A stretch of 64,000 bases of DNA from Methylomonas sp. ZR1 (GTDB taxonomy: Bacteria > Pseudomonadota > Gammaproteobacteria > Methylococcales > Methylomonadaceae), in assembly GCF_013141865.1 (NCBI RefSeq), contig NZ_RCST01000001.1, forward strand, positions 2,914,001-2,978,000, given 5' to 3'. The notes under the pieces are model-generated. The model made no database searches. It was given only the letters and a program-made list of their open reading frames with translations, and was not told the origin of the DNA. Below are positions 24,748 to 33,488 of this stretch, in pieces. Within the stretch, counting starts at the first letter, position 1. Every line of letters starts with the position of its first letter. A program made the position numbers and the translations under genes.

Positions 24748-24855
24748 CATAATCATTATCTGGGAAACCGCATCTATCTGGTTGCATCTTACACAATGGC
24801 TGTTAACAATGAATGGCGTTCGCGATAAATCTTGCCTCGCTTCCGGCAGTAACCA

Positions 24856-25488
24856 TTATTGAGCGACTTTCTTTTTGCGTGCGGCGCTTTCAAAAGCAGG
24901 CATCTTTGTAGGGTTTTTTTTCGACTGCTCCAGAAGGCGATGATTCATCACATCGAGAATGTATTTTGACAGCTTTGCGTCTTCGATGAGCCTCGACATC
25001 GTGATGGCACCAATCATCGCGGAAAGCGTAAATATTGCATCATCTTTTGCCGAAGCGTCGGAGTCTTCGCCAGCTACATCAATGGCGATGTCGATCAACT
25101 GCTTTAGTCCGCTGGCAACACCTTCGCGCGTAGACGTTTCGGCACGCGCCAGCTCACTTCCCATTTGGATCACTGGACAACCGCCCAGTTCGCCGTCGCG
25201 AAACTCAGATGTCAAATAATTCTGAAGGTAACGAACAAAATCCGATGGTCCCTTTTCAGCAGCTGATCGCGCAGCTTCGACGAAAACGTCCATACTGACC
25301 CCGGCGGCTTCAGCAACCAACGCTTCTTTTGAAGAGAAATGCCGATAGAACGCCCCATGCGTCAATCCCGCAGCGAGCATAATTTCGGCCACTCCAGTCG
25401 CATCAATGCCTTTCTTCTTAAAAGCCTGTGCAGCAACCTCAACGATGCGTTTATGCGTCTCAATCGTCTCAGCTTTCGACTTCTTCAT
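24856..25488 (-). CDS. TetR-family transcriptional regulator
   Basis: A 210-residue TetR/AcrR regulator. The DNA-binding domain reads THKRIVEVAAQAFKKKGIDA, TGVAEIMLAAGLTHGAFYRH, FSSKEALVAEA (residues 11-62). The ligand domain contains GGCPVIQMGSELARAETSTR, typical of the group that controls DJ-1, isochorismatase-like and reductase genes. The promoter carries an inverted operator word that is repeated in front of the isochorismatase-like gene at 28.2 kb. It is therefore the likely repressor of itself and of the 26.1-28.2 kb genes. Confidence 0.92.
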   Translation of the reverse strand: MKKSKAETIETHKRIVEVAAQAFKKKGIDATGVAEIMLAAGLTHGAFYRHFSSKEALVAEAAGVSMDVFVEAARSAAEKGPSDFVRYLQNYLTSEFRDGELGGCPVIQMGSELARAETSTREGVASGLKQLIDIAIDVAGEDSDASAKDDAIFTLSAMIGAITMSRLIEDAKLSKYILDVMNHRLLEQSKKNPTKMPAFESAARKKKVAQ

Positions 25489-25526
25489 TACATTTTCCTT
25501 TCAAACCACCTCGGTACAGGAGTTGG

Positions 25527-25575
25527 ATCTAAAAACAACGATCTCTATGTTTTAGATGATAATATATATCTAAAA
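25527..25575. promoter_or_regulatory. Candidate TetR operator in the tetR promoter
   Basis: Three copies of one 8-base word stand here: ATCTAAAA at 25527-25534, its complement TTTTAGAT at 25550-25557, and ATCTAAAA again at 25568-25575. The last two form an inverted repeat with a 10-base AT-rich spacer that starts GATAATA. The site is 39-90 bases upstream of the TetR start codon. The same word and spacer start occur at 28401-28453. Confidence 0.55.
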
Positions 25576-25590
25576 TACTTCAAGCTTTGA

Positions 25591-26096
25591 TCACTTAATG
25601 CTCGTTTTGTCGCCTTGGAGATAAGCAATGATCGCCAGCAGCTGAACAAGCAACGCAACTTCAAAAATGCTCTGATTACTAAATGCTTGCCGCAACAGCC
25701 CAGATAGGGCTGGCGCTAGTGCATATGCTCCCTGGGAGATTGCAACGATCAGAGCAACGGCCCGCGAAGCACGCGACTCGGAGAATTCAAAATTTGCAAT
25801 CACTGACGGAATCGAAATTGCATTTCCGACGCCCAATCCGAATGACAACACATCTAAAATGTTGTGGCCATCGGCGAATGCCAAAAGCGTACAGCCTATT
25901 GCCTGCGTCAGTAGGCTATATGAAGCAACAGCAATAACACGCCAATTCGACTTGGCTGAAGACCGCCACCCCCACAGCCAAACGTCCAGCCACTGCAGCG
26001 ACGGCGACGGCACCCAAGACAGACCAGCCAATGCCTGAGAGAAGCGCTGCTGCGAAAAGCTGCCGAGGCGCCGAAACTGCAGCCTAGCCCTGTGTT
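25591..26096 (-). pseudogene. MFS transporter C-terminal remnant with frameshifts
   Basis: The longest clean frame reads LLTQAIGCTLLAFADGHNIL, FGLGVGNAISIPSVIANFEF, then VALIVAISQGAYALAPALSG and a normal end LQGDKTSIK. This is the last four or five membrane helices of a major facilitator transporter. Upstream the sequence is clearly the same gene in other frames: with single-base corrections it gives GASAAFAAALLSGIGWSVLG and AVAVAAVAGRLAVG. The first half of the gene is missing, and the remnant starts eight bases after the cupin gene. It is dead. Confidence 0.7.
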
Positions 26097-26104
26097 AAGC
26101 GACT

Positions 26105-26581
26105 TCATTCGGTCATGGGCGGGATCTGCGCATCGAACTTCTGACTCTGTACAACCCAGGCGATACACCCATCGTTGCTCAAGCATTCCGTGATGTGCGC
26201 TTCCAAGCCGCGTTGATACCAATAAGATCCTGGCCCCATCTTGACGAGCTCCTTGTTGGGACTGTAGTTCTCCATTTCATCCTTGATTACCACTCCGTAG
26301 TAGTCATACGTATAGCTATGCGCAGGACTCTTGAAGCCATATGAAAACTTCATAAAAGTTCCATGCGCACTATCTTTTTGGTCGCCATAACCGTCGACTA
26401 CCAGAATCTCGCTGCCGTCCTCGCCCTTCAGCCCCGTAGATTGGAACTTCAGCTCGCTCGAAGGTATCGAGATTGATTTTCCGCCTTTCGTCGGCGGAAA
26501 TACTTCTTCTGCCTTGGCTTTGGATACGGCCACAAATGCCAGCGCTATCAAAGCGATGACCATTACCATGTTGTTTTTCAT
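26105..26581 (-). CDS. Secreted cupin-type protein (DUF4437-like)
   Basis: A 158-residue protein with a cleavable signal peptide (MKNNMVMVIALIALAFVAVS, cut after SKAKA) and a single cupin-like domain: GTFMKFSYGFKSPAHSYTYD, YYGVVIKDEMENYSP, then MGPGSYWYQRGLEAHITECL. This pattern is that of DUF4437. The metal-binding His set of true cupins is only partly kept (HSYTYD instead of HxHxxE). The ATG at 26581 has AAGGAG nine bases upstream. It is last of three minus-strand genes with the DJ-1 and isochorismatase-like genes. Confidence 0.75.
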   Translation of the reverse strand: MKNNMVMVIALIALAFVAVSKAKAEEVFPPTKGGKSISIPSSELKFQSTGLKGEDGSEILVVDGYGDQKDSAHGTFMKFSYGFKSPAHSYTYDYYGVVIKDEMENYSPNKELVKMGPGSYWYQRGLEAHITECLSNDGCIAWVVQSQKFDAQIPPMTE

Positions 26582-26614
26582 GATCAAATTCTCCTTTCAG
26601 CCTTCCGGGTGAAG

Positions 26615-27406
26615 TTATGCGACCTTATTCAGCGCAGCAATGAACTTGGTTGCCAGTTCGTGATCTGACATCGGGTTCTGAGCGGTAATCAGTTCACGAT
26701 CCACGACAACGTGAGAGGTGAAGTTCTCTTCAGTCGTGATGACCTCGCCACCAGCAGCTTCAAGTGCATCTGGCATGTTGAAAAAAAGCTTTGCTTTGAA
26801 AACATTGTTCTCTGCATATTCCTCTTCGCTACGCGAGAAAACGGTCATGCGATAGCCGGCGTATAGCCAGTCCTTTGCCAGATCACGGGCTTTTGCTTGG
26901 TCGCCTGCAAGCAACGCGGTACGGAATTCGCGTGAATTTTCCAGTGCAGCTAAGATGCCCATCGGGCCGTGACAAATTGCCGCCGTCGGCTTGTTGTGTG
27001 CATGAAAGTGTTTCAGAACTTCGCGTGCGTCGGGGTCTTGCATGACATCAACAACCGGCGCATGGCCGCCTGGAAAGAACATGCCAACAAAACGTTCCAG
27101 GCCGTCGTCGATGACCGAGCGCAGGCTACGCACTGCATTCATCGCCGGATTATTGTTGAAGAAATCGCGTGCATTGGTGCGTGCAGCTTCATCATTGGCG
27201 AAGTAGATCAACGCATCAGAATCTTGATCCAAGATCGGCTTTTCACCGGTCGGAGTGGCCAGAACGAAATCATAGCCGGCCTTTACGATTGCCCTCAAAG
27301 GGACCGCAGTCTCATTGAGGAATTGACCGATAGTGATGGTGCCGCCAGTTTTTGCTTCCAGCTGAGTTGCATTGGAACCGACGACGAGAATAGTGCCCTT
27401 GCTCAT
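26615..27406 (-). CDS. DJ-1/PfpI family protein (type 1 glutamine amidotransferase-like)
   Basis: A 263-residue DJ-1/PfpI-superfamily protein. The nucleophile elbow is PTAAICHGPMGIL (Cys near residue 144), preceded by the FFPGGHAPVVDV segment that supplies the oxyanion region and the conserved acid. The C-terminal part holds NPMSDHELATKFIAAL. The length and extra N-terminal segment recall Hsp31/HchA-like class I proteins, which act as glyoxalases or deglycases, but no substrate can be assigned. It lies between the cupin and isochorismatase-like genes, all probably under the TetR protein at 24856. Confidence 0.88.
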   Translation of the reverse strand: MSKGTILVVGSNATQLEAKTGGTITIGQFLNETAVPLRAIVKAGYDFVLATPTGEKPILDQDSDALIYFANDEAARTNARDFFNNNPAMNAVRSLRSVIDDGLERFVGMFFPGGHAPVVDVMQDPDAREVLKHFHAHNKPTAAICHGPMGILAALENSREFRTALLAGDQAKARDLAKDWLYAGYRMTVFSRSEEEYAENNVFKAKLFFNMPDALEAAGGEVITTEENFTSHVVVDRELITAQNPMSDHELATKFIAALNKVA

Positions 27407-27523
27407 ATAAACTCCTAATATATAAATTTGATGCCGTTAAATGGTGTTACTTAATCGAGGATTTGCTGATCGAGGCAACCGAGATTGCCGCTCCGATCTA
27501 ACAGCTGTTGCCAGAGCGAGGGC

Positions 27524-28222
27524 TCAGGCTTTGCCTATTTCAATCATCCGGCGGACGGTCACTTCCGCTGTCCACACTGCGTTGGCCATGAAGCGCCAAT
27601 TGATCATTGCCGCGTCGTAACCAGAACCTTCTTCGTTAGCTGCTGCGGCCACAGCGTCGCGCACCATGGCAACTTCGAAGCCGTTTTGGATGAGATTGCG
27701 CATGTGATCTTCAACACACAGATTGGCAACCGGACCGGCCATTATCACTTTCTCGATACCGCGGCGGCGCAACATCAGCACCAGATCATTGGTTGGTGCA
27801 TAGGAGACATGGCGTGACGTGATGGTAGTGTTTTCATCTTCCATGTACTTCTTAAAGCGCTCCGGTACATCGGCGCCAGAGCCCTGTACCCCTTCGAAGC
27901 TGAGTGCGCTCTGACGAGCCACAACGCCAGCATTCAAAGCCAGATCTTCCATGGCCCCCAGATAGGTATGACCGTGATGGCCATGATGGTCATGTGGGAA
28001 AAAGTAATGCGGCGACATGAAGACCGGGATGCCATTGGCTTTCGACGTCTTCAATAGCGTCTCCAGCTTGTCATTCACGTTGTTCTTCTTCATCAATTCC
28101 GCGATGAGGACGTTGTACTTGCCTCCATCGGTGAGAAAATCGTTTTGGATATCAACCAGCACCAAAGCGGTACGGCCTTTTTCGAGCTCCATTTCTGGAT
28201 TGTTATGTGTGAAGGTAACCAT
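27524..28222 (-). CDS. Isochorismatase-family cysteine hydrolase
   Basis: A 232-residue cysteine hydrolase of the isochorismatase-like superfamily. The catalytic triad is visible as Asp in LVLVDIQNDFL (near residue 24), a Lys in the middle region, and Cys in GPVANLCVEDHMRNLI (near 175). The loop HDHHGHHGHTYLG is unusually His-rich and could bind metal. Related proteins hydrolyse ureidoacrylate, nicotinamide or similar amides; the substrate here is unknown. It is the first gene of the minus-strand group and has the TTTTAGAT operator upstream. Confidence 0.88.
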   Translation of the reverse strand: MVTFTHNNPEMELEKGRTALVLVDIQNDFLTDGGKYNVLIAELMKKNNVNDKLETLLKTSKANGIPVFMSPHYFFPHDHHGHHGHTYLGAMEDLALNAGVVARQSALSFEGVQGSGADVPERFKKYMEDENTTITSRHVSYAPTNDLVLMLRRRGIEKVIMAGPVANLCVEDHMRNLIQNGFEVAMVRDAVAAAANEEGSGYDAAMINWRFMANAVWTAEVTVRRMIEIGKA

Positions 28223-28400
28223 TTTAAAAATCCTAAAAGTTGAGACGTTAAAAACGTGTTTTACCTGTGCTCATTTCAATTGGCCCTCAAACGAACTTGA
28301 TGGATTCCGAACGAGATGTGCACCCAATCAAACTGATCTTTCATGATCAGTGGCAGCAACGTTCTTCAATAAATCAGGCGTATTACTCTAAGAGTCGCCA

Positions 28401-28453
28401 TTTTTAGATGATGTGTCTGCACTAAAGTAATGATAATACCTATCATCTAAAAA
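28401..28453. promoter_or_regulatory. Candidate TetR operator upstream of the isochorismatase-like gene
   Basis: A perfect 12-base inverted repeat, TTTTTAGATGAT at 28401-28412 and ATCATCTAAAAA at 28442-28453, stands about 180-230 bases before the start codon at 28222. Inside it the segment ATGATAATACCTATCAT is itself an inverted repeat. The word TTTTAGAT/ATCTAAAA and the GATAATA core also occur in the tetR promoter at 25550-25575. Confidence 0.55.
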
Positions 28454-28744
28454 AATCAAGACTTTTTCAATCCGAATTCGCATATGATTTGGTTGATGAA
28501 ATATCGGTCCGCAGACGGAATTGAAACCAGGTGGCCTGAATCTCGGCTAACGGCGTAAATACGCGCAGCTAAGGACACTTTTAGCTGCTCCCAATTATTA
28601 GTGTAAGATCGGCGTTATTTGATACAGTTTTAATCGGCTATTTCTTGTGGAGTACATGCTTAACAACTGACAATGAGACCAGTATTACACGCGGTGAAAA
28701 TGTGCGAATGAGTGGGTATATTTAGAAACAAGAAATGAATTGCG
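28454..28744. other. Intergenic stretch with a hairpin
   Basis: No gene is supported here. A hairpin with an 8-base stem, gcagctaa (28564-28571) and ttagctgc (28580-28587), may be a terminator or the end of an insertion sequence of IS21 type. The flanking bases are AT-rich. It separates the TetR-controlled group from the IS3-type remnant. Confidence 0.35.
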
Positions 28745-29271
28745 AAGGGTGGAATACGTTCGCTCGTTCAAACGATGAAAGCTTTCATAGACGATCATCG
28801 GGGCGTCTATGAGATCGAGCCGATCTGCTAAGTATTGCCGAATACCCCGTCGGCTTATTAACTGCATGCGGCCAGCAAAGCCAATTTCGCATTACGTTCT
28901 GTCCACGTTGAGCAGGACGAGGTCTTGAGCCAACAGGTTCGCCTCGTCTGGAATGAAAGCGGCCAAAACTACAGCGCTCGTAAAGTCCGGATTCAGTTGA
29001 AGCGCCAAGCATGGGATGTGGCACGTTGTACCGTGGAACGCCTGATGCGAAGCCTAGGGCTGAAGGGCATTATGCGCGGAAAAACCGTAAAAAAACTCGG
29101 ATCATAGAGGCCGATGCAGCTTGCCTCTTGGATCACGCGAATCGGCAGTTCAGCGCCGGGCGGCCGAATGCCGTGTGGGTAGCGGACTACACCTATGTCA
29201 AAACCTGGCAAGGCTCTGAGGTCGAAGACTCCAGCACTGTCTATGCTGCGGTTCACCTTACATCTCGCTAA
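28745..29271 (+). pseudogene. IS3-family transposase OrfB remnant
   Basis: Pieces of an IS3-type OrfB are found in shifting frames: FIDDHRGVYEIEPIC near 28780, then VRLVWNESGQNYSARKVRIQ, LKRQAWDVARCTVERLMRSL and GLKGIMRGK (28943-29100), then in another frame NRQFSAGRPNAVWVADYTYV (about 29137-29200) with the first DDE Asp. The sequence loses similarity at about 29271, before the other catalytic acids. It stands immediately left of the transfer operon, so it marks a junction where the upstream tra genes of this element family are missing. Confidence 0.75.
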
Positions 29272-29405
29272 AAGACTCTTTGGTAAGAGATTTGAAAATA
29301 TCATATAGATACAATTCTTTCAGCTGAGCGCAAATTCGTCGTCAGCTGCAGAAGCCCTTCTCAAATTAGTCTTCACAATGATGACCATCCCAACCGGAGG
29401 TCATT

Positions 29406-29687
29406 ATGGAACCCGTTGTCATTCCCCAATCGATAGACGATCCGATCCACATTCTGTTGTGGAGTGCAGACGAGATCGTACCCTTCATGGTCAGCATGCT
29501 CACCGGCATGTTGATCGATCAGTTCATCCCCGGCTTGGCGCTTGGATTCATCGCGGTCAAATTCTACCGGCGTTTCCGCGACAACCGGCCTGACGGTTAT
29601 ACCTTGCATGCGCTGTATTGGCTGGGCTTGTTGCCCAGTCGCGCGCAAACCATCCCCAATCCCTACATTCGCCGATTTCTGCCATGA
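29406..29687 (+). CDS. traL: Type F conjugative transfer protein TraL
   Basis: A 93-residue protein with a hydrophobic centre (VPFMVSMLTGMLIDQFIPGL, ALGFIAVKFYRRFR), which fits TraL, a small inner membrane component of the F-type pilus assembly machine. The C-terminus HALYWLGLLPSRAQTIPNP resembles the conserved end of the family. CGGAGGTCATT lies before the ATG. It opens the plus-strand tra operon, and its stop overlaps the start of traE by four bases. The 130 bases upstream hold the presumed operon promoter, but no boxes stand out. Confidence 0.85.
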   Translation: MEPVVIPQSIDDPIHILLWSADEIVPFMVSMLTGMLIDQFIPGLALGFIAVKFYRRFRDNRPDGYTLHALYWLGLLPSRAQTIPNPYIRRFLP

Positions 29688-30295
29688 GATGGTCGGATTT
29701 TCTGCAAACCTGGGATGGGCACGAGACCGAGAACCGGTTTAGCCGCGTCGTCATCATAGGATTGCTCGTCGTTTGCGTGATTACCTCGCTGGCCGCCTGG
29801 CGAACCGAACGCAGCATCATTCTGGTGCCACCGACCTTGACCCAGGAAGTCGAAGTGACGCGCAGCCAGGCATCCAGCGAGTTCAAGGAATCGTGGGGCT
29901 TGTTCCTGGCTGAACTCCTCGGTAATACCACGCCGGCCAATGCCGACTTTCTGAAAACCGCGGTCGAGCCGCTATTAGCGCCGGATATTTACCGCAGTGT
30001 CCTGGATGCCATGAGCGATCAAATCAAGGCCATCAAAATGGATCGGGTCGCGATCAGTTTTACCCCGCGTCATGTCGACTACGAAGCCGAGACTAACAAG
30101 GTCTTTGTCAGTGGCGAACTCAAAAGCCAGGGCCCCAGTTCCAAACCGGACGTGAAGCCCCGTACCTACGAATTCATCATCGCCATTAAAAACTATCGCC
30201 CCCGGCTGGAATACATCGACGTGTATCCGGATTCCCCCAGAACCTTGGATCGTCTGAAAGCAATGCAAGGCCAAACCCGCGAGGCTCGACCATGA
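29684..30295 (+). CDS. traE: Type IV secretion protein TraE
   Basis: A 203-residue VirB5/VirB8-class F-type protein: short N-terminal cytoplasmic part, one membrane helix (VVIIGLLVVCVITSLAAW), and a periplasmic domain that keeps the TraE pattern (SEFKESWGLFLAELLGNTTP, YRSVLDAMSDQIKAIK). The ATG at 29684 is chosen because it overlaps the traL stop (ATGA). The frame is open further upstream without a start site. It spans the inner membrane and links the cytoplasmic part of the machine to the periplasm. Overlap with traK by four bases shows translational coupling. Confidence 0.9.
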   Translation: MRWSDFLQTWDGHETENRFSRVVIIGLLVVCVITSLAAWRTERSIILVPPTLTQEVEVTRSQASSEFKESWGLFLAELLGNTTPANADFLKTAVEPLLAPDIYRSVLDAMSDQIKAIKMDRVAISFTPRHVDYEAETNKVFVSGELKSQGPSSKPDVKPRTYEFIIAIKNYRPRLEYIDVYPDSPRTLDRLKAMQGQTREARP

Positions 30296-31257
30296 ATCGC
30301 TCATTTCCGCTAATTTTGTTATTCCTGACCGTTAGCACTGCCTTGTCTGCGGATGAATTACCCGTGACTGTGTTGCCACCGGCAACCACTGTGGCCGAAG
30401 ATTCTTCCTCATCACAGCCAGTTGTCCCATCGCAGCCAGATTTTGGCATTGAATTACCCCCAGTCGATGCCAGCATCTTGAAAGCGGCCAAGCAACAGGC
30501 GTCGGCATCAACGACCGCCACTTCAATCGGTCCACAACACATTGCCGTTAAACCAGGCATCAACGAACTGATGCCAATTGCCGTCGGCCACTTGAATCGC
30601 CTGGTCACGCCGTTCGAACATCCGGTAGTCACGACCACCAGCCAGGCTACTACCAGCACCAAAGGCAAAATCGTTTATGTCGCCACCGCCGACGAAACGC
30701 CGGTCACCTTATACATCACGCCCGGTGACAACCAGGACATTGCGCTATCGCTCACCCTGATTCCCAAACGCATTCCGGCGCGGGAAATCCACCTCGATCT
30801 GGATAAGGACAGCTATCAGTTGCTGAATCAATGGCAGCGCGCCGACACGGCAAATCGAACCTCGGGCCAACAGGAACAAGCCTACATCAGCCAACTGAAA
30901 GCCTTGTTTCGGGATTTGGGTTTGCAAAAGACCCCAGCCGGGTATTCGCTACGCGACCCAAAACCGCAGGAACAGATTCGCTGCCTGCAAGACCGCGTCC
31001 AGATCAAAACCGGCCAAGTTCTGGAAGGCCAGGACCGGCTGATTCTGGTGGGTCTTGCCAAGAATATCGGCGGCGACATGCTCGAGTTAGACGAACGCAG
31101 TTGTGCGACGACGCAACAGGACGTGCTGGCCGTTTCAGTTTGGCCAAACGTAGTGTTGAAACCGCAGGAAGCGACCGAATTGTATGTCGTGGTCCGACAA
31201 TCGTTTGAGGCGTCATCCAGTTTACGTCCATCGTTACTGAGCGGAGGCCAACCCTAA
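30292..31257 (+). CDS. traK: Type F secretin-like protein TraK
   Basis: A 321-residue periplasmic protein with a signal peptide (MNRSFPLILLFLTVSTALSA). The first 100 residues are Pro/Ser/Thr-rich and low-complexity. The rest contains the TraK domain (KIVYVATADETPVTLYITPG, then a beta-rich C-terminus DMLELDERSCATTQQDVLAV). TraK joins TraB and TraV to form the outer membrane core of the F-type system, like VirB9. It overlaps its neighbours on both sides. Confidence 0.88.
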   Translation: MNRSFPLILLFLTVSTALSADELPVTVLPPATTVAEDSSSSQPVVPSQPDFGIELPPVDASILKAAKQQASASTTATSIGPQHIAVKPGINELMPIAVGHLNRLVTPFEHPVVTTTSQATTSTKGKIVYVATADETPVTLYITPGDNQDIALSLTLIPKRIPAREIHLDLDKDSYQLLNQWQRADTANRTSGQQEQAYISQLKALFRDLGLQKTPAGYSLRDPKPQEQIRCLQDRVQIKTGQVLEGQDRLILVGLAKNIGGDMLELDERSCATTQQDVLAVSVWPNVVLKPQEATELYVVVRQSFEASSSLRPSLLSGGQP

Positions 31258-32636
31258 TGGCCAGCGTCGATAATTGGTGGACACGCTTGAGTCCGGCCGC
31301 CAAACGCAATCTGGCCGTCGGCAGCATCGGTACCGTGGTATTGGCCGTCATCATCGCGCTGGCCACCATTACCCCGGAAGTCAGCAAGCCGCAGAGTAAA
31401 CAGGCCACCATCCAACACATCCTGACCGATAGCGATCCTCGCTCGCTGGGGATCGACGGCATTTCCGCGCAATTGCGCGATCTGCTGCAGAAGAACGAGG
31501 AACAAGCCCGTCGTCTGGCGGCTATCGAGGAACAACAAAAGCGCGAACAGCAATCCGACGAAACGCGTTTCAAACAATGGACTACCGCGGAGCGGGAAGC
31601 CTATGAAGCCAAGCTTCAAGCGGTCACCGGTGAAGTTGAGACGTTGAAGAACAAAGCGTCTACAACGGCAGTGGCTGGCAACCCTGGCGACGCCAATCAA
31701 CCTGCTGTGGAGCCAACGGCACCGGGAAGACCGTCATACCGCCGCCCGAGCAATCCGCCCTTCGACAACGGGCAAGACGATCTCAACCGCGTGTTCGAGC
31801 AAGCCGCTATTCCCGCACCGACTGCTAGCAATACCGGCGTCTCAGGAGCACGAGCTAATAACCAAGCGCCGGCGGCGATGCAAATTCGGGTCATCCAGGA
31901 AGGCGCTGAGCAGTCCAATGGTAAAGACAAAGACGCAGCCCCTAGCGAGGGTCGAGGCCGCTCGAACCGTGATCACGCCAGCAGCGATGTCTTCATCCCC
32001 GCCGGCAGTATTTTGACCGGCGTGTTGTTGAATGGCCTCGATGCCCCGACCGGCAAAAAAGCCAAGAAAGAACCCATGCCGGTGCTGTTCCGGATCAAGA
32101 AGGAAGCCATTCTACCTAACCGTTTCCATGCCGATGTGCGGGAGTGCTTTCTGCTGGCCGCTGGCTTTGGCGACTTGAGCGCTGAGCGGGCCTACTTTCG
32201 CGGTGAGACCTTTTCATGCGTTCGCCAAGATGGTGGCGTGATCGAAGTGCCGATGAATGCCTATGCCACCGGCGAAGACGGCAAAAACGGGGTGCGTGGG
32301 CGAGTAGTGTCCAAACAGGGTGCGCTACTCGCCCAATCGATGATGGCCGGTTTCCTACGCGGATTTTCCGATGCCTTCGGTCGTAATCAGATTCCGGTGC
32401 TGATGACCGGCGGCATAGGCGCGCTATCCGGTACCACACCGTTCCAAAGCGCCTTTTCCTCGCAGTCGATGGAAGGCGGAGCGTTGAAAGGCGCTGGTTA
32501 TGCCATGGAGCGTCTGTCGCACTTTTACATGGACATGGCCGAGGAGATTTACCCAGTCATCGAAGTCGATGCCACCCGCCAGGTCAACTTCATCGTGCAA
32601 AAAGGCACGGCGCTGAAGCTGAAGTCGCCGAGCTGA
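31257..32636 (+). CDS. traB: Type F conjugative transfer protein TraB (VirB10-like)
   Basis: A 459-residue VirB10/TrbI-class protein. One N-terminal membrane helix (NLAVGSIGTVVLAVIIALAT), a coiled-coil stretch (about residues 70-130), a Pro-rich linker that spans the periplasm, and the C-terminal beta domain beginning DVFIPAGSILTGVLLNGLDA. The closing part (DMAEEIYPVIEVDATRQVNF) is typical. TraB spans both membranes and forms the core of the channel with TraK and TraV. Its start overlaps the traK stop by one base. Confidence 0.92.
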   Translation: MASVDNWWTRLSPAAKRNLAVGSIGTVVLAVIIALATITPEVSKPQSKQATIQHILTDSDPRSLGIDGISAQLRDLLQKNEEQARRLAAIEEQQKREQQSDETRFKQWTTAEREAYEAKLQAVTGEVETLKNKASTTAVAGNPGDANQPAVEPTAPGRPSYRRPSNPPFDNGQDDLNRVFEQAAIPAPTASNTGVSGARANNQAPAAMQIRVIQEGAEQSNGKDKDAAPSEGRGRSNRDHASSDVFIPAGSILTGVLLNGLDAPTGKKAKKEPMPVLFRIKKEAILPNRFHADVRECFLLAAGFGDLSAERAYFRGETFSCVRQDGGVIEVPMNAYATGEDGKNGVRGRVVSKQGALLAQSMMAGFLRGFSDAFGRNQIPVLMTGGIGALSGTTPFQSAFSSQSMEGGALKGAGYAMERLSHFYMDMAEEIYPVIEVDATRQVNFIVQKGTALKLKSPS

Positions 32637-32663
32637 TTCTTTAACCCAACTCCAAAGGTCGTT

Positions 32664-33488
32664 ATGACGCTACGCCAAATTTCTTTATTGATAGCCACGC
32701 TATTCAGTGCCTCCATGGCCTTGGCTGCCAATCCGCAAAAGCAGCCGGTCTCGGACATTGCCGCCGGCTTGCTGTCGATCAAAATCGACGGCATGCAAGA
32801 CTTGCCAATCTCGGGCCTGAAGATGGTCAAGTCCGGTGAGCAAACCGTGTTCATTTCCAGTAACGGCCGCTTTGCCTTTTACGGCGGCAAATTGATGGAC
32901 ATCTGGACTCAGCAGGAGATCAAGGAATTGGCGGATATCGACAAAATCGCCAACCGCATCGATCTATCTCGGATGAAACTCAAGGCTGACGATCTCGGCG
33001 CCGTGACGGTTGGTCACGGCAAAGGCCAGGTGCTGGTATTCATCGATCCGCGTTGCCCATACTGCGGCAAGGTCATGAAAGACCTGCAAGCCTTGGAAGA
33101 CCAATACACCTTCAAACTGGTGATGGTCCCCATCCTCGGTCCCGAATCGCAAAACATCGTCGTGCAACTGGCGTGTCAGTTGGGATCCAGCGATACCAAG
33201 GCCAAAGACACCGTGCGCGACCGACTATTGAAACAGGATTACGCGGGCTTGCCGACCGAACCACCGGTTCAGTGCAACAAAGAGCCACTGCAAAAGGCCG
33301 TGGTCACCGCCAAGTTGTTCGATTTGAAGGGTGTGCCATTTCTGATTGCTCCTGACGGCCGCACGCACAGTGGCGCACCCGAGGTGTTAGCCGATTGGTT
33401 GGCCGATAAACCGAAACCGTCGCCCAGTCTGGCAACGACACCCTCTACAAACGCCCAAAACGCCAATGCACCGGAGAAACAGCCTTGA
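32664..33488 (+). CDS. dsbC: DsbC-type thiol:disulfide interchange protein of the transfer operon
   Basis: A 274-residue periplasmic protein with signal peptide (MTLRQISLLIATLFSASMAL, A-A cleavage) and a C-terminal thioredoxin fold with the CPYC pair (VFIDPRCPYCGKVMKDLQ, about residues 127-144). A cis-Pro loop GVPFLIAPDG follows. Such a DsbC is standard in SXT and IncA/C tra operons, where it isomerises disulfides in the Cys-rich TraN and TraU. It lies between traB and traV, and its stop overlaps the start of traV. Confidence 0.9.
   Translation: MTLRQISLLIATLFSASMALAANPQKQPVSDIAAGLLSIKIDGMQDLPISGLKMVKSGEQTVFISSNGRFAFYGGKLMDIWTQQEIKELADIDKIANRIDLSRMKLKADDLGAVTVGHGKGQVLVFIDPRCPYCGKVMKDLQALEDQYTFKLVMVPILGPESQNIVVQLACQLGSSDTKAKDTVRDRLLKQDYAGLPTEPPVQCNKEPLQKAVVTAKLFDLKGVPFLIAPDGRTHSGAPEVLADWLADKPKPSPSLATTPSTNAQNANAPEKQP

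Noticed and set aside
31004..31930. Long minus-strand frames inside traK and traB
   Set aside because: They are antisense to an overlapping operon with strong family matches and arise from GC-rich codon bias.
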